From: Streptomyces sp. NBC_00569
GTDB lineage: Bacteria; Actinomycetota; Actinomycetes; Streptomycetales; Streptomycetaceae
DNA: 64,000 bases
Assembly (NCBI RefSeq): GCF_036345255.1
Contig: NZ_CP107783.1
Coordinates: 5,874,001-5,938,000, forward strand
Direction of reading: 5' to 3'
Positions within the stretch are counted from its first letter, which is position 1. Each line of letters starts with the position of its first letter. Positions 1-8,351 of the stretch are shown piece by piece. A program made the position numbers and the translations under genes. The notes beneath the pieces were generated by a model. The model searched no databases, was not told the DNA's origin, and saw only the letters and a program-made list of their open reading frames with translations.

Positions 1-198
1 GTGGAGGCCGCCGAATTCGGCCCAGGCCTCGACGGCGGCGGGGAAGACGGTGTGGCGGTGGCCGGCGGGGGATACGTGGGTGCGCAGGGCGTCGGCCCAG
101 AATTCGGCCTGTTTGATGTCCCAGCGTCCGGGCTGCCAGCCGGCGGCGCGCAGTGCCGCGTCGACGGGGGTGGTGAAGCGGGTGCGGTCGGCGGTCAT
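1..198 (-). CDS. SUKH-3 family immunity-type protein (partial, runs off the left edge)
   Basis: Reading the complement from an ATG at 198 gives 66 open codons that continue past the window edge. The peptide shows LRAAGWQPGRWD, then AEFWADALRTH, then VFPAAVEAWAEFGGL, a pattern I recognise from SUKH-3 domain proteins. SUKH domains are a large family, many members of which neutralise nuclease or deaminase toxins by binding them. It lies 70 bp downstream of the deaminase gene on the same strand, so the two probably form a toxin-like plus immunity-like pair. The C-terminal half is outside the window, so the domain call rests on the first half only. Confidence 0.72.
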   Translation of the reverse strand, partial: MTADRTRFTTPVDAALRAAGWQPGRWDIKQAEFWADALRTHVSPAGHRHTVFPAAVEAWAEFGGLH

Positions 199-268
199 GT
201 GGGGTGGCCTCGTCCTGTTCTGCTGCTGCCTGCGGTGGTGCGTGTGTGCTGCCGTGCGCCGGTCCGGG

Positions 269-841
269 TCAGTCGGTGGTGTCCGCGGCCGGGTCCACGA
301 CGTGGACGCCGAAGTGGGCGGTGAGCGCGGCGCAGGCGCGGCAGGGACGGGCGAAGCCGCCGTGCAGGGGGTCGCCGTCCTCTCGGATGCGGCGGGTGGT
401 GAGTTTGGCGTGTTTGAGGGCTTTGCGGGCTTCGCCGTTGGTCATGGGTTTGCGGCGGGCTCGTTTGGAGCGTTCCTCGTCGGCGGCCGTGAGGTGGCGG
501 GAGATGAGGATCGTTTCGGCGCAGCGTCCGGTGAAGCGGTCGCGCTGGGCGCTGGTGAGGGTGTCGAGGAAGTCCTGTACGAGGGGGTGCAGGGCGGGGG
601 CGTGTTCGCCGCGGGCTGCGGTGCTGGTCAGCGTGGTGCCGCGTACGGAGAGGGCGGCGGCGACGGTGGGCAGGATGCCGTCGCGGCGCTGGCGCAGGGC
701 TGGGGCGGGCGCGTCCTCGGCGCTGCTCCAGCCGACGCGTGGGTCGCCGGAGGCGCCGTCGGCGGTGGCCGGGTGCCCCGTGTCGTGCTCCGAGTCGGTT
801 GCGACGGCGGTGTCGGATGACGGTGCGGTGCTGCTCTGCAT
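269..841 (-). CDS. YwqJ-like putative deaminase
   Basis: 190 residues from the ATG at 841, which has GGAGGGG eight bases upstream; an in-frame TTG at 862 is less likely because it leaves that ribosome site inside the gene. The C-terminal half carries the two zinc-binding motifs of the deaminase fold: RCAETILISRHL (Cys107-Ala-Glu109, with Glu as proton shuttle) and ARPCRACAAL (Cys167 and Cys170). This spacing matches YwqJ-type deaminases from polymorphic toxin systems. The N-terminal ~60 residues are low-complexity and polar, with no signal peptide, so the protein is probably cytoplasmic. It is followed by the SUKH-3 gene and diverges from the WHH/SUKH gene. The substrate is unknown. Confidence 0.72.
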   Translation of the reverse strand: MQSSTAPSSDTAVATDSEHDTGHPATADGASGDPRVGWSSAEDAPAPALRQRRDGILPTVAAALSVRGTTLTSTAARGEHAPALHPLVQDFLDTLTSAQRDRFTGRCAETILISRHLTAADEERSKRARRKPMTNGEARKALKHAKLTTRRIREDGDPLHGGFARPCRACAALTAHFGVHVVDPAADTTD

Positions 842-1062
842 GTGGTGCTTCCCCTCCTGCAATCCCCCGGGTTGCGTGCACAGACTGCCAAATGCGGCCG
901 GTGGTGCGGAAGCTGGGGCGCGGCGACACGCGGGAGGGTGGGCTCATCGTCACGGTGGGGTGACTGCTGGTCATGGAACCGGAGGGCCGGTGACCGGTGT
1001 CGTACAACCGCATAGGCTGTCGCTATCCGCGATCCATAACAGTGCCGCAGGGGGCAACCGCC

Positions 1063-2088
1063 ATGACGACAGGTCGGCTCGGGCAGCAAGCCGCGCCGCC
1101 GAACGCGGCCTACGCCGGGCAGGTCGTGCACTTCCCGGACCCGGTCCGTGCAGCGCGCCATCCCAGGGGCGTACGGATCGACGGGAACGGCTATCCGGAT
1201 TTTTCGGCCTACGCGCGTGCCGCGGCGGAGATCGCCGATCCCCCGGAGGGGTTCGGGGTAGATGAACTGCGGCTGACGGACTATGTGTCGGCGAACGCGG
1301 CGATGGCCGCCGCCGGGCATGACTTGTGGGACACGATCGTGCCGGTGGCCACGCCGCACGGCTGGACCTGGCATCACGTGCCGGGCGGTCGCCGCATGGA
1401 GTTGGTCCCGGTCGAGGTGAAGGCGCTGCTGCGGCATCACGGCGGTCTCGCGACGGCGGCGGTGGATCACGGCAAGCGGGGGACGCGTCCGTTGCAGGAG
1501 ACGCGGCCGGCGCACTTCGGGCTGCCGAAGTCGTCGGTGGCGGTGACGGAGCAGCAGGTCCTCGGTGCCGAGGAGGACTTGGGGTACCGGTTGCCGGGTG
1601 CGTACCGGGCGTTCCTGAAGGCGGCGGGCGGGTGTGCTCCGGTGGGGGCGGCGCTGGACGCCGAGCTGGGGCTTCTGGTGGACCAGCCGTTCTTCACGGT
1701 GCGGGACGAGGCCGCCGTCAACGATCTGGTGTACGTGAACAAGTGTCTGCGTGATCACCTGACCAAGGACTATCTGGGTGTCGGGTTCGTGCAGGGCGGC
1801 ATTCTCGCCGTGAAGGTCAAGGGCGACCGGGCGGGTTCGGTGTGGTTCTGCGCGTACGACGACGCGCGGGACAGCGGGGAGACGGCCGGCTGGTCCGTCG
1901 CGGAGCGGGTGGAGCGTCTGCTGCTGCCGTGCGGTGACGACTTCGACGCTTTCCTGGCCCGGCTCGCGGGCAATCCGCCGGAGCTGGAGACGGTGGCGAA
2001 CCTGATGGTGGACGGTGGTTTCGCGAGTGCGGTCGACGCCTCGGGCGTGGCCGTGCCGGCTGCTTCGGCTGTTCCGGACGAGGGGTGA
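1063..2088 (+). CDS. WHH-type HNH nuclease domain fused to a SMI1/KNR4 (SUKH) domain
   Basis: 341 residues. The ATG at 1063 is preceded by GGGGGC at a suitable distance; an upstream ATG at 997 has no ribosome site. Residues ~18-130 resemble the WHH branch of HNH/EndoVII nuclease toxins: YAGQVVHFP, GNGYPDFSAYA, then the signature GWTWHHVPGGRRMELVP (WHH at 103-105) and RHHGG near 124-128. Residues ~157-275 resemble SMI1/KNR4, with EEDLGYRLPGAYRAFL, LYV-type hydrophobic strands and GSVWFCAYDDA. A nuclease-type domain and an immunity-type domain are therefore on one chain. No secretion signal is present. It is followed after 7 bp by the SUKH-4 gene, so the two are probably one operon. The activity is inferred; the catalytic His residues of the WHH motif look intact. 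Confidence 0.75.
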   Translation: MTTGRLGQQAAPPNAAYAGQVVHFPDPVRAARHPRGVRIDGNGYPDFSAYARAAAEIADPPEGFGVDELRLTDYVSANAAMAAAGHDLWDTIVPVATPHGWTWHHVPGGRRMELVPVEVKALLRHHGGLATAAVDHGKRGTRPLQETRPAHFGLPKSSVAVTEQQVLGAEEDLGYRLPGAYRAFLKAAGGCAPVGAALDAELGLLVDQPFFTVRDEAAVNDLVYVNKCLRDHLTKDYLGVGFVQGGILAVKVKGDRAGSVWFCAYDDARDSGETAGWSVAERVERLLLPCGDDFDAFLARLAGNPPELETVANLMVDGGFASAVDASGVAVPAASAVPDEG

Positions 2089-2095
2089 GTGTCCG

Positions 2096-4915
2096 ATGGT
2101 GACGTTCGCGCAGGCGCAGGAGCGCGCCGAAGAGTGGATCAACGGCGATGTGCCCGGCTATCAGCACCGTGAGGTGCGGGTGCGGGAGTTCGAGCTGGGG
2201 TTCGTGGTGTGGGCCGAGGACCGCGAGGGCGGTCCGGTGTCCGACGGCGGGCGCCAGCGGCTCGTCATCGCGCGCGACAGCGGGGACGCCTCGCTGTGGC
2301 CGGGGCTGCCGGTGGGCGAGGTGATCCGGCGGTACGAGGAGGAGTACGGGCTGCCGGAGGCTTCGCCGGAGCCGGCGGACGCGCCGCCGGAGCGGGTGGA
2401 CCTGAATCAGACGTCGTTCCTGTTGAGCCCTCCGGAGTGGCTCCAGGAGGCGGCGGACAAGCTGGGTATTCCGGACCGGCGGGGGGATGCGTCTTCCGGT
2501 ACGGGTTCTGGGTCCGGTGCGAGTTCTGCTTCCGGCACGGGTACGGGTACGGGTTCCGCCGCGTCCGCGCCTGCGCCGGCCGCCCCCGCGCCTGTGAGTG
2601 CCGACGCGGGCAGCGGTGCGACGCCGTGGCCCGCCTCGCCCGCGGCCCCTTCCGGGGCGACCCCGTGGGCCGGTACGGACACGAACGCGGACGAGGAGGA
2701 GGACCGCTCGGTCGCGCCTCCGGCGACGGTGTTCGCGCCGCCGCTGGTCGACGGGGGCGACGTGCCTGCGCCCACCGCCGCGCCGGAGGCCAAGACGGCA
2801 CTGATGTCGGGCGGCAGCCAGCTTCCGCGCACGGCGGTGGCCCCGGCGGTCGGAGGGCCGGCTCCCGCCGCTCCGGGCACCCCGGCGCCGGGTGCTCCCG
2901 ACGCGTACGGCTACCCGCAGGGTCCCGGTGCGCAGCAGACGCCGCCGCCCGGTGCCCCGCCGAACTACGGCCACCCGCAGGGGCCGGGCACTCCGCCCCC
3001 GTCGAACGTGCCGCAGGCGCCCGGGAGTTCGCAGGGCGGTGTGCCGCAGACTCCGCCGCCCACGTACGGCTACCCGCAAGGTCCGGGTCAGCAGCAGACC
3101 CCGCCGCCGGGTGCTCCCGACGCATACGGCTATCCGCAGGGTGCCGGCGCGCAGCAGACTGCGCCGCCGGGTGGGCAGGGTGCGCCCGGGCGGCCGCTCG
3201 CGCCCGGGGCCGGTGACATCGCCGACGCCGCGACCAGCAAGGCACAGGGCCCGCCCCGCGGTGCGCGCGGTGGCGGCGCGACGACTCCGCCGCCGCCCGG
3301 TGCCCCGGGCACTCCCGGTGCGCGTCCTTCGGGGCCCGGCGCGCCGGGTACCCCGGCGGGCGGCTACGTTCCGACGCAGCTCGTCTCCCAGCTCGGCCCC
3401 GACGGGCCCGAGGCGCCGCCCGCTCCGGGGGGTACGCCGCCCGGCGGTGTGCACCATGCCGCGACGATGCTGGCCGACCCGAGCATCGGTGGCCCCGGTG
3501 CTCCCAAGCCGCCCCGTCCTCCCGGTCCTCCCGGTGCGGGTGCTCCCAAGCCGCCCGGCGCCCCCGGAACTCCCGGTGCGCCGCAGCCGCCCGGTCCGCC
3601 CGGCGTCCCCGGTGCGCCACAGCCTCCCGGCCCGCCCGGGGGGACGCCGCCCGGTGGTGTGCACCATGCCGCGACGATGCTGGCCCAGCCGGGACCGGCC
3701 GGTCCCGGCACGCCGCCCCCGCCGGCGGCACCCGGTGCGCCCGGCGCTCCGGGGGCTCCCGGTGGCGGTGTCCATCACGCCGCGACGATGCTGGCCGGTC
3801 CCGGTCAGGTCGGTCCCGGCATGCCTCCTCCCGCGCCCCCGCAGGCGCCGCGCGGTATGCCGATGCCGCCGCCGATGCCCGGGCAGCAGGTTCCGGGGGG
3901 TCCGCCCCCGGCCTCGTACGGGTATCCGCAGCCCACGGGTCAGCCGACCGTCGGGCCCGGCTATCAGGCCGTGCTGCGCTACCGCGCGCCCGACGGGTCC
4001 GAGCAGCAGCTCATCCGCCGTTCGGCGCCCGGTACGCCGCACCCGGAGTGGCAGATCTTCCATGAGCTGCGCGGCATGAACGTCCCGCCGGACCAGGTCC
4101 TGGAGCTGCACACGGAGCTGGAGTCCTGCGAGCTGCCGGGCGCGTACTGCGCCCGCATGATCCGTGAGCAGTGGCCGCAGGCCAGGATCACGTCCATCGC
4201 CCCGTACGGCAGGGACCACGCGTCGCGCCAGCAGGGCATGCAGCAGCTGATCGCGCACCAGGGCGAGTTGCACCAGGTGGCGGACGGTCCGGCTCGGCTC
4301 GCGCCGGTGCGTGCGCCGCTGCCGCCCGCGCAGCCGATGCCGCCGGTTCCGCCGGAGGCGATCGGGCAGGAGCTGGCCGCGGCGTTCGGCCCCGGGGTGT
4401 TCCGGTTCGACCAGCGGGCCGTGTCCCGTCAGGGCGTGCCGGACATCGTGGCGCACACTCTCGTCGTGGCGGGGCTGCCCGCCGACTTCGGGCCGTTCTT
4501 CTGGGCGCAGGCCCAGCCGGGCCGCCCGGTGCCGACGCTTGCCGAGCTGGCGCAGGAGCGGGGGGCGCAGCCCGCTTCGGACGCGGGTTCGTACCTCGTG
4601 ATGGGCAGCGACTTCGGGCGGGCGATCTGCGTCCAGTACGGCACGGCGAACATCGTGGCCGTGCCCGTGGAGGCGGGTCCCGGCGGTGCGCCGGTGCCGC
4701 CGCAGTTCGTGAACACGGGCCTGCCCGAGTTCGCGCGCAGCCTCGCGGTGCTCGGCCGGATGTGGCCGCTGCGGTTCGGGCTCAACCAGGAGCAGGCGGG
4801 CCGCTGGACCGTCGACTTCCAGGCACAGCTGGCCGCGGTCGACCCGGCGGCGCTCGCGTCGCCGGAGGGCTGGTGGTCGGTGCTGCTCGAGCAGATGTGG
4901 GACGGCCTGCTGTAA
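2096..4915 (+). CDS. Large multidomain protein: Imm35-like, disordered repeats, deaminase-like domain, SUKH-4
   Basis: 939 residues from the ATG at 2096 (GAGGGG upstream). Residues 1-85 resemble the YrhB/immunity-protein-35 domain (WINGDVPGYQHREV, LVIARDSGDASLWPGLP). Residues ~130-620 are Pro/Gly/Ala-rich and probably disordered, with YGYPQGPG units and three copies of GVHHAATMLA. Residues ~622-730 look like a nucleic-acid deaminase domain of the XOO_2897-like kind: TPHPEWQIFHEL (possible H-x-E motif), then LHTELESCELPGAYC with two candidate zinc-binding Cys, then APYGRDHASRQQGMQQL. Residues ~749-939 resemble SUKH-4 (LPADFGPFFWAQAQ, WWSVLLEQMWDGLL). The protein thus has two immunity-type domains and one toxin-type domain. 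It is co-directional with the WHH/SUKH gene, and a strong terminator follows. Confidence 0.7.
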   Translation: MVTFAQAQERAEEWINGDVPGYQHREVRVREFELGFVVWAEDREGGPVSDGGRQRLVIARDSGDASLWPGLPVGEVIRRYEEEYGLPEASPEPADAPPERVDLNQTSFLLSPPEWLQEAADKLGIPDRRGDASSGTGSGSGASSASGTGTGTGSAASAPAPAAPAPVSADAGSGATPWPASPAAPSGATPWAGTDTNADEEEDRSVAPPATVFAPPLVDGGDVPAPTAAPEAKTALMSGGSQLPRTAVAPAVGGPAPAAPGTPAPGAPDAYGYPQGPGAQQTPPPGAPPNYGHPQGPGTPPPSNVPQAPGSSQGGVPQTPPPTYGYPQGPGQQQTPPPGAPDAYGYPQGAGAQQTAPPGGQGAPGRPLAPGAGDIADAATSKAQGPPRGARGGGATTPPPPGAPGTPGARPSGPGAPGTPAGGYVPTQLVSQLGPDGPEAPPAPGGTPPGGVHHAATMLADPSIGGPGAPKPPRPPGPPGAGAPKPPGAPGTPGAPQPPGPPGVPGAPQPPGPPGGTPPGGVHHAATMLAQPGPAGPGTPPPPAAPGAPGAPGAPGGGVHHAATMLAGPGQVGPGMPPPAPPQAPRGMPMPPPMPGQQVPGGPPPASYGYPQPTGQPTVGPGYQAVLRYRAPDGSEQQLIRRSAPGTPHPEWQIFHELRGMNVPPDQVLELHTELESCELPGAYCARMIREQWPQARITSIAPYGRDHASRQQGMQQLIAHQGELHQVADGPARLAPVRAPLPPAQPMPPVPPEAIGQELAAAFGPGVFRFDQRAVSRQGVPDIVAHTLVVAGLPADFGPFFWAQAQPGRPVPTLAELAQERGAQPASDAGSYLVMGSDFGRAICVQYGTANIVAVPVEAGPGGAPVPPQFVNTGLPEFARSLAVLGRMWPLRFGLNQEQAGRWTVDFQAQLAAVDPAALASPEGWWSVLLEQMWDGLL

Positions 4916-4952
4916 CCGTCGGCAGATGCCGGTAGGAGTGCCGGCAGAGGCA

Positions 4953-4993
4953 GGGGAGAGGCGCGCGACCGATTCGGTCGCGCGCCTCTCCCC
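4953..4993 (+). terminator. Terminator hairpin after the SUKH-4 gene
   Basis: A perfect inverted repeat of GGGGAGAGGCGCGCGACCGA with its complement, 20 bp per arm and almost no loop, sits 38 bp after the stop codon. There is no T tract, which is common for Streptomyces terminators. Confidence 0.8.
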
Positions 4994-5186
4994 ATGTGTG
5001 CGTCGTGCGTGTGTGTCTCGGTGGGCCGGGTGTGAGCTCCCTCGCCCTGCGGGCTCACGATTCCGACTTTCGGCAGTATTTGACGCATCCTTGTCGAGTG
5101 GGTTGGGCGGAGTGTCTTGTTTTGAGCGCTTCGGCTCGATCAGGTGCCGGGTAGGAGAGCCGAAGAGGCGAAGAGGGGAATCAAGG

Positions 5187-6086
5187 ATGAGCAGCGGTGC
5201 GTCGGTGTCGCCCCACGGCTTCGTCACGGGACGAGGCCGCGGCTACCGTCCCGAGCAGGTGGACGCGCTGGCCGCCGAGCTGTCCCAGGGCCGCGACGAC
5301 GCCCGTGAGCGCGTCGCCCTGCTGACCGCCCGGGTCGAGGAGCTGGAGGCCGAGGCGCAGCGGCTGCGGCTGGCCGTGACGCAGCTCGCCCCGCAGACGT
5401 ACGAGTCCCTCGGCGACCGCGCCCGCGAGATCCTCGCCCTCGCCGAGGAGGAGGCGGACGGGGTACGGGCGGCTGCCGCCGATGACGTCCGGCGGATCAC
5501 GCAGGACGCGGAGGCCCGCGCGCGGGAGACGCGTGAGGCGGCCCGCGCCGCGGCCGACGCCGTACGGGCCGAGGCCGATCAGTGGGCCGACGAGCGGCTG
5601 GGCGCCGGCCGGGTCACGGCCGACGGGGTGCGCGCCGCCGCGCGTGACGAGGCGAAGGAGCGGCGCGAGGAGGCGCTCGCCGCGCTGGACGACGTGCGGG
5701 AACGCACCGCGGCGACCCTCGCCGCGCAGGAGAAGGACCACGCCGAGCGGCGGGACGAGACCGAGCGGGAGATCGCCGGGCAGGAGGCCGCGGCGGACGC
5801 GCGCGAGGCGGAGCGCCTGGAGCTGGCCGAGGGGCGGTTGTCCGAGGCGCGGCGGGCGTTCGCCGAGACGGAGGAGTCGGCCCGGCACGGCGAGGAGGAC
5901 GCCGAGGCCCGCGCCGCGGAGCTCCTCGCGGAGGCGACCCTGCACGAGGAGGGCGTGGGCCGCGAGACGGAGCGGGTGCTGCGCGAGCACGGCGAGAAGT
6001 GGGACGAGGTCCGCGCCCACATGGAACACGTCCGCACCACCCTGGCCATGCTCACGGGCCGCAACCCGGGCGACGGAACGCCGTAG
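5187..6086 (+). CDS. Long coiled-coil protein (often labelled cellulose-binding protein)
   Basis: 299 residues from the ATG at 5187, which follows AGAGGGGAA. After a short N-terminal segment, VTGRGRGYRPEQVDALAAEL, that recalls DivIVA-type membrane-targeting N-termini, almost the whole chain is heptad-rich Ala/Glu/Arg coiled coil (for example EEADGVRAAAADDVRRI and AREAERLELAEGRL). Proteins of this shape in Streptomyces are commonly annotated as cellulose-binding, and the polarity-related filament formers Scy and FilP have similar composition. I infer a cytoskeletal or scaffolding role, without direct evidence. The 193 bp upstream hold no clear promoter. A 33-bp minisatellite starts shortly after the stop codon. 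Confidence 0.65.
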   Translation: MSSGASVSPHGFVTGRGRGYRPEQVDALAAELSQGRDDARERVALLTARVEELEAEAQRLRLAVTQLAPQTYESLGDRAREILALAEEEADGVRAAAADDVRRITQDAEARARETREAARAAADAVRAEADQWADERLGAGRVTADGVRAAARDEAKERREEALAALDDVRERTAATLAAQEKDHAERRDETEREIAGQEAAADAREAERLELAEGRLSEARRAFAETEESARHGEEDAEARAAELLAEATLHEEGVGRETERVLREHGEKWDEVRAHMEHVRTTLAMLTGRNPGDGTP

Positions 6087-6149
6087 ACGCTTGTCGGCCA
6101 CGGGCCGCGCCCACACTGACGGCACCCCGCACACGGGCGCGCCCTCGCC

Positions 6150-6715
6150 GGCGGGAGGCCGTGAGGGGCCGCAGCCTCGCCGACGGGGAGGCGGTGAAGG
6201 GGCCCGAGCCTCGCCGACGGGGCGTTGTGATGGGGCCAGCTCCGCCGGCGGGAGGCAGTGGAGGGCCGCAGCCTCACTGACGGGGCCCCGCGAACGGGAC
6301 GCGCCCACTGGGACGGCACACCCTAAGCGGCCGTGCCTTTGCCGGCGGGGGCCGTGAGGGGCCGCAGCCTCACCGACGGGGAGGCCGTGAAGGCGCCTGG
6401 CCCCGCAGGCGGCGAGCCGTGATGGGGCCGCAGCCTCACCGGCGGGACGCCGTGAAAGGCGCCAGCCTCGCGGACGGGCAGCGCCCTCGCCGGCGAGGGC
6501 CGTGAAGGCGCCGCGCCCTCGCCGACGGGAGGCCGTGCAAAGGCCGCAGCCTCGCCGACAGGGCGTCGTGACGGAGCCCCAGCCACGCTGACGGGACGCC
6601 GTGAAGGCGCCGCGCGCCCCCGCCGACGAAACGACGTGAAGGGGCCGCGCGTCGGTGGGACGTCGTGAACGCGCCACATGCCGCCGGTGGGGTGTCGTGG
6701 CCCGGGCGGGTGGAT
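6150..6715. repeat. 33-bp tandem minisatellite, about 15 degenerate units
   Basis: Between the convergent coiled-coil and symporter genes, units of about 33 bp abut with no spacers. Each unit begins close to GCCTCGCCGACGGGAGGCC and continues close to GTGAAGGGGCCGCA. Units diverge from each other at several positions, and a degenerate stretch near 6290-6335 interrupts the array. Because 33 is a multiple of three, the complement stays open with an 11-residue period (GLCTASRRRGR-like). I regard that as a by-product, since there is no ribosome site or start, and the composition is arginine-rich like other antisense frames here. Confidence 0.8.
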
Positions 6716-6725
6716 CGTGGTGGGC

Positions 6726-8351
6726 CTACCCGTCCTCCCCCCTCGGGGTCTGCCGCGTTGCGCCCGCCAGGATCCAGGCCTCCACCGCCTCGTACTGGCG
6801 GCGTTGGCCGTCGGCCGTCCGGCGGCTGGAGGCCAGCGTGCCGAGCCAGCCGAAGAGGAAGCCGAGCGGGATCGAGACGATGCCCGTCGTGGTGAAGGGG
6901 AACCAGTTGAAGTCCTGACCGGGGAACGCCGAGGTGGGCGAGCCCGACACCAGGTTGGTGCCCGTCATCAGGACGAGGCAGGACGCCGTGCCGCCGAGCA
7001 GCGTCCACACCAGGCCCGTACTCGTGTAGCGGCGCCAGAACAGGCTGTAGACGAGCGCGGGCGCGAGCGCCGAGGCGCCCAGGCAGAACGACAGCGTGAC
7101 CAGCGGCTGGAGGTTGTAGTGCTGGACGAACGTGGCCAGGAGGATCGCGGGCACGCCGACGGACAGCGCCGAGACGCGGGCCAGCGTCATCTCCTTGCGG
7201 GCGGTGAGCGGCGTCCTGCGGTGCGCGAAGACGTCGTGCGCGAGGGAGTTGGCGCACGCCAGGATCATTCCGGCGACCGAGGCGAGCAGCGTGAGGAAGA
7301 GCGCCGTGGTGACCGTGGTGAACACCAGCGTCTCCGCCGTGGAGGCGTCCGCGCCGAACGCGGCCCGCGCCCCGAGCAGATACGCGGTGTTGCCCTGCGG
7401 GTCCGCCGCCGCGACGGCGGCCCGGCCGAGGAACGCCGTCGCGCCGAACCCGACGACCGCGATGATCAGCACGAAGAGGCCGACCGCCGACACCGCCCAG
7501 GACATCGAACGGCGCACCTCACGCGCGCTGCGCGCCGTGTACATGCGCATCGTGACGTGGGGCAGGCACGCGCCGCCCAGGACGACGGTCAGCTCCGAAC
7601 TGATCATGTCCAGACGGGGGTTGGCGGTGCCGGCGAACTGGAGGCCCGAGTGCAGGAAGGCGTCACCCACGCCGCTGGCCTGCGCGGCCTGTGAGGCGAG
7701 GGCGCCGGGGTTCCAGTCGAAGCGGTACAGGATCAGGAGGGCGACGGCCAGGCCCGACCCGAGCAGCATCACGGTCTTCATGATCTGGATGAGGGCGGTG
7801 CCCTTCATGCCGCCGATCGCCGCGTAGCTGATCATCAGGGCGCCGAGCGCGATGACGCAGCCCGTCTTGAACCCCTCGCTGGTGAAGCCGAGGACGAACG
7901 CCAGCAGATCGCCGGCGCCCGCCAGCTGGACCAGCATCAGCGGGAGCAGCGCCGCGAGGGTGGTGACGCACGCGGTGATGCGTACGGCGCGTCCCGGCAG
8001 GCGGCGGGCGATCACGTCGCCCATGGTGAACCGGCCCGCGTTGCGCAGGGGTTCGGCCAGCAGGAACATCAGGAGCATCAGGGACAGGGACGTGCTCAGT
8101 GCGAGGACGATCCCGTCGTAGCCGGTGAGCGCGATGATGCCGCCGGTGCCGAGGACGGTCGCCGCGGAGATGTAGTCGCCCGCGATGGCGAGGCCGTTGC
8201 GCATCGGGGTGAGGGAGCCGAAGCCGGTGTAGAACTCGTCGAGGTTGTCGCGGTCGGGGCCGGTCATCACGCACAGGAGCAGCGTGATGGTGGCGACCGC
8301 GGTGAAGGCGACCAGGGACATGCCCTGGGCCGAGCTGCTGAAGTCCGTCAT
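6726..8351 (-). CDS. actP: Cation/acetate symporter, solute:sodium symporter family
   Basis: 541 residues, starting at the ATG at 8351 behind GGGGGG. About 13 membrane segments are visible. Landmarks of the ActP/MctC branch of the SSS family are MTGPDRDNLDEFYTGFGSLT near the N-terminus, GLAIAGDYISAATVLGTGG, the helix GGMKGTALIQIMK, and SFCLGASALAPALVYSLFW. The expected role is sodium- or proton-coupled uptake of acetate or other short monocarboxylates across the plasma membrane. The start codon overlaps the stop of the upstream DUF485 gene (ATGA), the usual arrangement for these partners. The exact substrate cannot be read from the sequence. Confidence 0.85.
   Translation of the reverse strand: MTDFSSSAQGMSLVAFTAVATITLLLCVMTGPDRDNLDEFYTGFGSLTPMRNGLAIAGDYISAATVLGTGGIIALTGYDGIVLALSTSLSLMLLMFLLAEPLRNAGRFTMGDVIARRLPGRAVRITACVTTLAALLPLMLVQLAGAGDLLAFVLGFTSEGFKTGCVIALGALMISYAAIGGMKGTALIQIMKTVMLLGSGLAVALLILYRFDWNPGALASQAAQASGVGDAFLHSGLQFAGTANPRLDMISSELTVVLGGACLPHVTMRMYTARSAREVRRSMSWAVSAVGLFVLIIAVVGFGATAFLGRAAVAAADPQGNTAYLLGARAAFGADASTAETLVFTTVTTALFLTLLASVAGMILACANSLAHDVFAHRRTPLTARKEMTLARVSALSVGVPAILLATFVQHYNLQPLVTLSFCLGASALAPALVYSLFWRRYTSTGLVWTLLGGTASCLVLMTGTNLVSGSPTSAFPGQDFNWFPFTTTGIVSIPLGFLFGWLGTLASSRRTADGQRRQYEAVEAWILAGATRQTPRGEDG

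Noticed and set aside
1817..5227. A 1136-codon open frame antisense to the SUKH-4 gene
   Set aside because: It is Arg/Pro-rich shadow coding caused by high GC content; it has no ribosome site and the sense strand carries recognisable domains.
6323..6679. A minus-strand frame through the 33-bp repeats
   Set aside because: The frame stays open because the unit is a multiple of three; there is no start with a ribosome site.
6150..6715. CRISPR array
   Set aside because: Units abut without unique spacers and no cas genes are near.
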